From Bradyrhizobium sp. URHD0069 (GTDB lineage Bacteria > Pseudomonadota > Alphaproteobacteria > Rhizobiales > Xanthobacteraceae), in the NCBI RefSeq assembly GCF_000701345.1, contig NZ_JNIJ01000014.1, positions 1 to 64,000 on the forward strand: 64,000 nucleotides of DNA. The letters are read 5' to 3'. The notes under the pieces were generated by a model. The model was given only the letters and a program-made list of their open reading frames with translations, did not search any database and was not told the DNA's origin. The position numbers and the translations under genes are program-made. Shown one piece after another: positions 62,087-64,000 of this stretch; the stretch's first letter is position 1; the number at the start of each line of letters is the position of its first letter.

Positions 62087-62892
62087 CTTAAAACGCAAAC
62101 CGGCGTCTATGTTTAAAGGGGAAGCTCGGCTTCGCATCCTCAGCGGATAATCACCGCTCGATTGTGTTGCAAATTCCTATATCGGCGGCGCCACAGCCCT
62201 GTCACGGTGTCGTCTCTTTCGCCGCTTGGAGCTCCGATCGAACTCGCGGCGTAGTGCGGACGCCGCCGTCAAGAATGTCTGCCATAGCGCTCCCTCCGAC
62301 TCGCCGGTCAGCATAGCGCCACGACTCTCCGGACCAAACAACTAGCGCCCCACACAGCGACCGGTCCTTCATCGCTATTCCTGTGCCTCGCCCGCTGCCG
62401 CTTGAGGCAACCTTTTTCCGGTTGCCGAGGTTCATATCCTCCGCGTGATCGCATCCGGTAGTACCAAATCGCGCATCGCTGGCGCTGCACTTGGGGCGAG
62501 TTTTGCGCTCTTTATCACGATGCCGTCAGGCAAATTTGCTCACGGCCTATATCGGTTTGCCGTCCTATTACAATATGCAGCCGAGCGAAAGCGACTTAAT
62601 GTTCCGACGGATGATTAGTTCGATATCGATCGTCGGGAAATTAAAACCTTCAATCTGGCACAGCATACGTTATGCTTTTAAGCCATCGCTAAGGGGCTGA
62701 TTGCCGTGTTGCCGTAAAATTAGCCAGACAGTCAAATCGACCAGTCAAATCGGCACAATAACTTTCATAAAAATAATCTTGACATACCTTTCTAGCAAAG
62801 CGATTATCGATAAAAACTCCTTCCTTAGTTTGGTCGGATCAACGCTGAAGCGACTGAAGACGGAATTCGGCTTCGCGCGTCGGGAGTGATGT
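62087..62892. other. AT-rich gap without a clear gene
   Basis: About 800 bases. Short frames (for example at 62202-62435 minus) have no family. From about 62500 the sequence turns distinctly AT-rich relative to the rest of the window, consistent with acquired DNA. The end holds a promoter (62779-62807) for the ABC operon. Confidence 0.5.
62779..62807 (+). promoter_or_regulatory. Candidate sigma-70 promoter of the ABC operon
   Basis: TTGACA (62779-62784), a 17-base spacer, then GATTAT (62802-62807). The -35 box is a perfect consensus and the -10 matches four of six bases. It is 86 bases upstream of the ATPase start in AT-rich sequence. Confidence 0.6.
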
Positions 62893-63771
62893 ATGAACGG
62901 AGTCATAAATCTGGTTGAACCGATGGTGTTCGGCCATTCGGGCCGCAGTCTAAATGTAGCCGACTGCGGTGTGGCGCCGATCATGATGTCGATCGAGCAC
63001 ATTCGTCGTCAATTTCAAGGTTCGCACAAGACGAACGTTGTCATCGAGGACGTCAACCTTACGGTCAGAAAAGGCGAATTCGTCACGCTGGTGGGGCCGT
63101 CCGGGTGTGGCAAAACCACGCTTTTACTTTGTCTCGCGGGATTGATGCCTTTGAGCGGCGGGCGAATTCAGTTTCGCGGTGAGACGATCTTGTCGCCGCC
63201 CGCGGGACTATCAGTCGTCTTCCAAGATTATAGCCGTAGCCTTTTTCCGTGGAAGCGAAACCGTGACAACGTGCTTTTCGGGATGAGGCGCCTAAAAAAT
63301 CTGAGCAAGTCCGAAAAATACGACATCGCTTCGGATTTGCTGGCTGCGGTCGGCCTTGCCGATTTCGCGAATCACTATCCGTGGCAAGTCTCCGGTGGAA
63401 TGCAGCAAAGAGTTGCAATTGCCCGTGCGCTTGCGGCGAGGTCGGAAGTCCTTCTTTTGGACGAGCCTTTTGCCTCTCTGGATGCCCAGACCAGGGCAGA
63501 CATGCACGAACTCGTCCTCGATCTGTTCAAGAAATACGATCAGACATGCATTCTTGTCACGCACGACATCGAGGAAGCCATCTATTTGAGCACGCGCCTT
63601 TGCGTTTTGTCACATCGTCCGTCGCGGATTGAATTGGATGTTCCGGTGGACGTGCCTTTGCCGCGGGATCCCTTGCTTAGCAAGGAGCATCCAAGATTCC
63701 TTGAGCTTCGGCACCAGGTGCTTGAGATGATCAAACGCGCGCCGGAAAACCGGCAGGTTCCCCCGAGTTGA
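62893..63771 (+). CDS. ABC transporter ATP-binding protein, NitT/TauT family
   Basis: A 292-residue ATPase. Walker A GPSGCGKTT, Q-loop VVFQDYSRSLFPW, signature VSGGMQQRVAIARAL, Walker B LLLDEPFASLD, and H-loop VTHDIEEA. The FPW after the Q-loop and the THDIEEA block are typical of SsuB/TauB/NrtD importers of nitrate, sulfonates or similar. It starts a new operon that continues with a periplasmic binding protein; substrate unknown. The N-terminal 30 residues before MMSIEHIRRQF are unusual, so a start at the MMSIE methionines is possible. Confidence 0.9.
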   Translation: MNGVINLVEPMVFGHSGRSLNVADCGVAPIMMSIEHIRRQFQGSHKTNVVIEDVNLTVRKGEFVTLVGPSGCGKTTLLLCLAGLMPLSGGRIQFRGETILSPPAGLSVVFQDYSRSLFPWKRNRDNVLFGMRRLKNLSKSEKYDIASDLLAAVGLADFANHYPWQVSGGMQQRVAIARALAARSEVLLLDEPFASLDAQTRADMHELVLDLFKKYDQTCILVTHDIEEAIYLSTRLCVLSHRPSRIELDVPVDVPLPRDPLLSKEHPRFLELRHQVLEMIKRAPENRQVPPS

Positions 63772-63812
63772 CGCCACAAGCAGTGCTAACCCCAAATTGA
63801 ACAAGGAGCGAA

Positions 63813-64000
63813 ATGACCCGCCTCGCAACCATCGTAAGCTTTTTCGCCGCATTGCTGCTCTTTGTTCCCCCTGTATCGGCCGCACAACCAGTGCTGGTAC
63901 GCTTCGTCTACCTCACCGCGGTTGATCTGCTACCTTATTTCGTCGCGGACAAGAAAGGTTATTTCGCCGAAGTAAATCTCAAGGTCGAGCCGATGCTTGT
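63813..64000 (+). CDS. ABC transporter substrate-binding protein (cut by window end)
   Basis: Start of a periplasmic binding protein of the SsuA/NMT1 type. ATG 63813 follows AAGGAG; residues 1-24 form a signal peptide ending VSAA, then QPVLVRFVYLTAVDLLPYFVADKKGYFAEVNLKVE, a pattern seen in nitrate/sulfonate/taurine-binding family proteins (first lobe, substrate contact and 'KGYFAE' block). The rest lies beyond base 64000. Confidence 0.85.
   Translation, partial: MTRLATIVSFFAALLLFVPPVSAAQPVLVRFVYLTAVDLLPYFVADKKGYFAEVNLKVEPML

Overview
The window is a stretch of high-GC alphaproteobacterial chromosome. Gene order, codon use, start-codon choice and repeat families all fit the Bradyrhizobium/Rhodopseudomonas group (Nitrobacteraceae). 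Typical signs are a system I cytochrome c maturation cluster next to aconitase, a TCA-cycle gene run with lpdA at its end, the F1 ATP synthase cluster, an obgE-proBA-nadD-rsfS-rlmH run, and many short palindromic repeats between genes. The assignment is inferred from protein families and synteny; no rRNA gene is present to confirm it.

Layout. 1-346: right end of an IS5-family element, apparently inserted in a palindromic repeat. 402-4693: septation protein ispZ/yciB, a secreted HhH (ComEA-like) protein, and ccmABCDG on the minus strand. 4918-9438: aconitase, a DUF1223 thioredoxin-like protein and a DUF2794 protein. 9531-17378: a GNAT enzyme, a YbhL/Bax-inhibitor-1 protein with a candidate ybhL leader RNA, the ybbAP-type ABC exporter divergent from tesA, thpR and zapE. 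17561-28186: mdh-sucC-DUF1579-sucD-sucA-sucB-SDR-lpdA, which encodes malate dehydrogenase, succinyl-CoA synthetase and the complete 2-oxoglutarate dehydrogenase complex (E1, E2, E3). 28226-33214: a broken membrane-protein gene, a DUF4337 protein, xerC divergent from priA, and an RlpA-like protein. 33875-39467: atpHAG-(Ohr-like)-atpDC. 39490-43190: an adenylate cyclase remnant, a Crp/Fnr regulator, a small Cys-rich protein, a phasin and two tandem RppH-type Nudix hydrolases. 43250-53488: a long minus-strand run of YibQ-type deacetylase, ctpA, envC, rlmH, rsfS, nadD, proA, proB, a VOC protein and obgE. 53977-56738: a DMT permease on the plus strand, then GNAT, rpmA and rplU on the minus strand. 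57072-59467: an unusual ROK-family protein whose conserved blocks look circularly permuted, an alpha/beta hydrolase and tRNA-Ser(CGA).

Beyond the tRNA (59468-64000) the character changes. It holds a PP2C phosphatase gene with two frameshifts, a GYF-domain membrane protein, an XRE regulator gene with a frameshifting deletion, an orphan ORF, an AT-rich stretch, and the start of a NitT/TauT-type ABC importer operon. This looks like an accessory region next to a tRNA gene, partly decayed.

Most of the window is core metabolism and cell-envelope housekeeping. The most unusual items are the permuted ROK protein, the non-canonical genes embedded in two core operons (DUF1579 in sucCD, Ohr-like in atp), palindromic repeats inside operons, and a group of at least four decayed genes.
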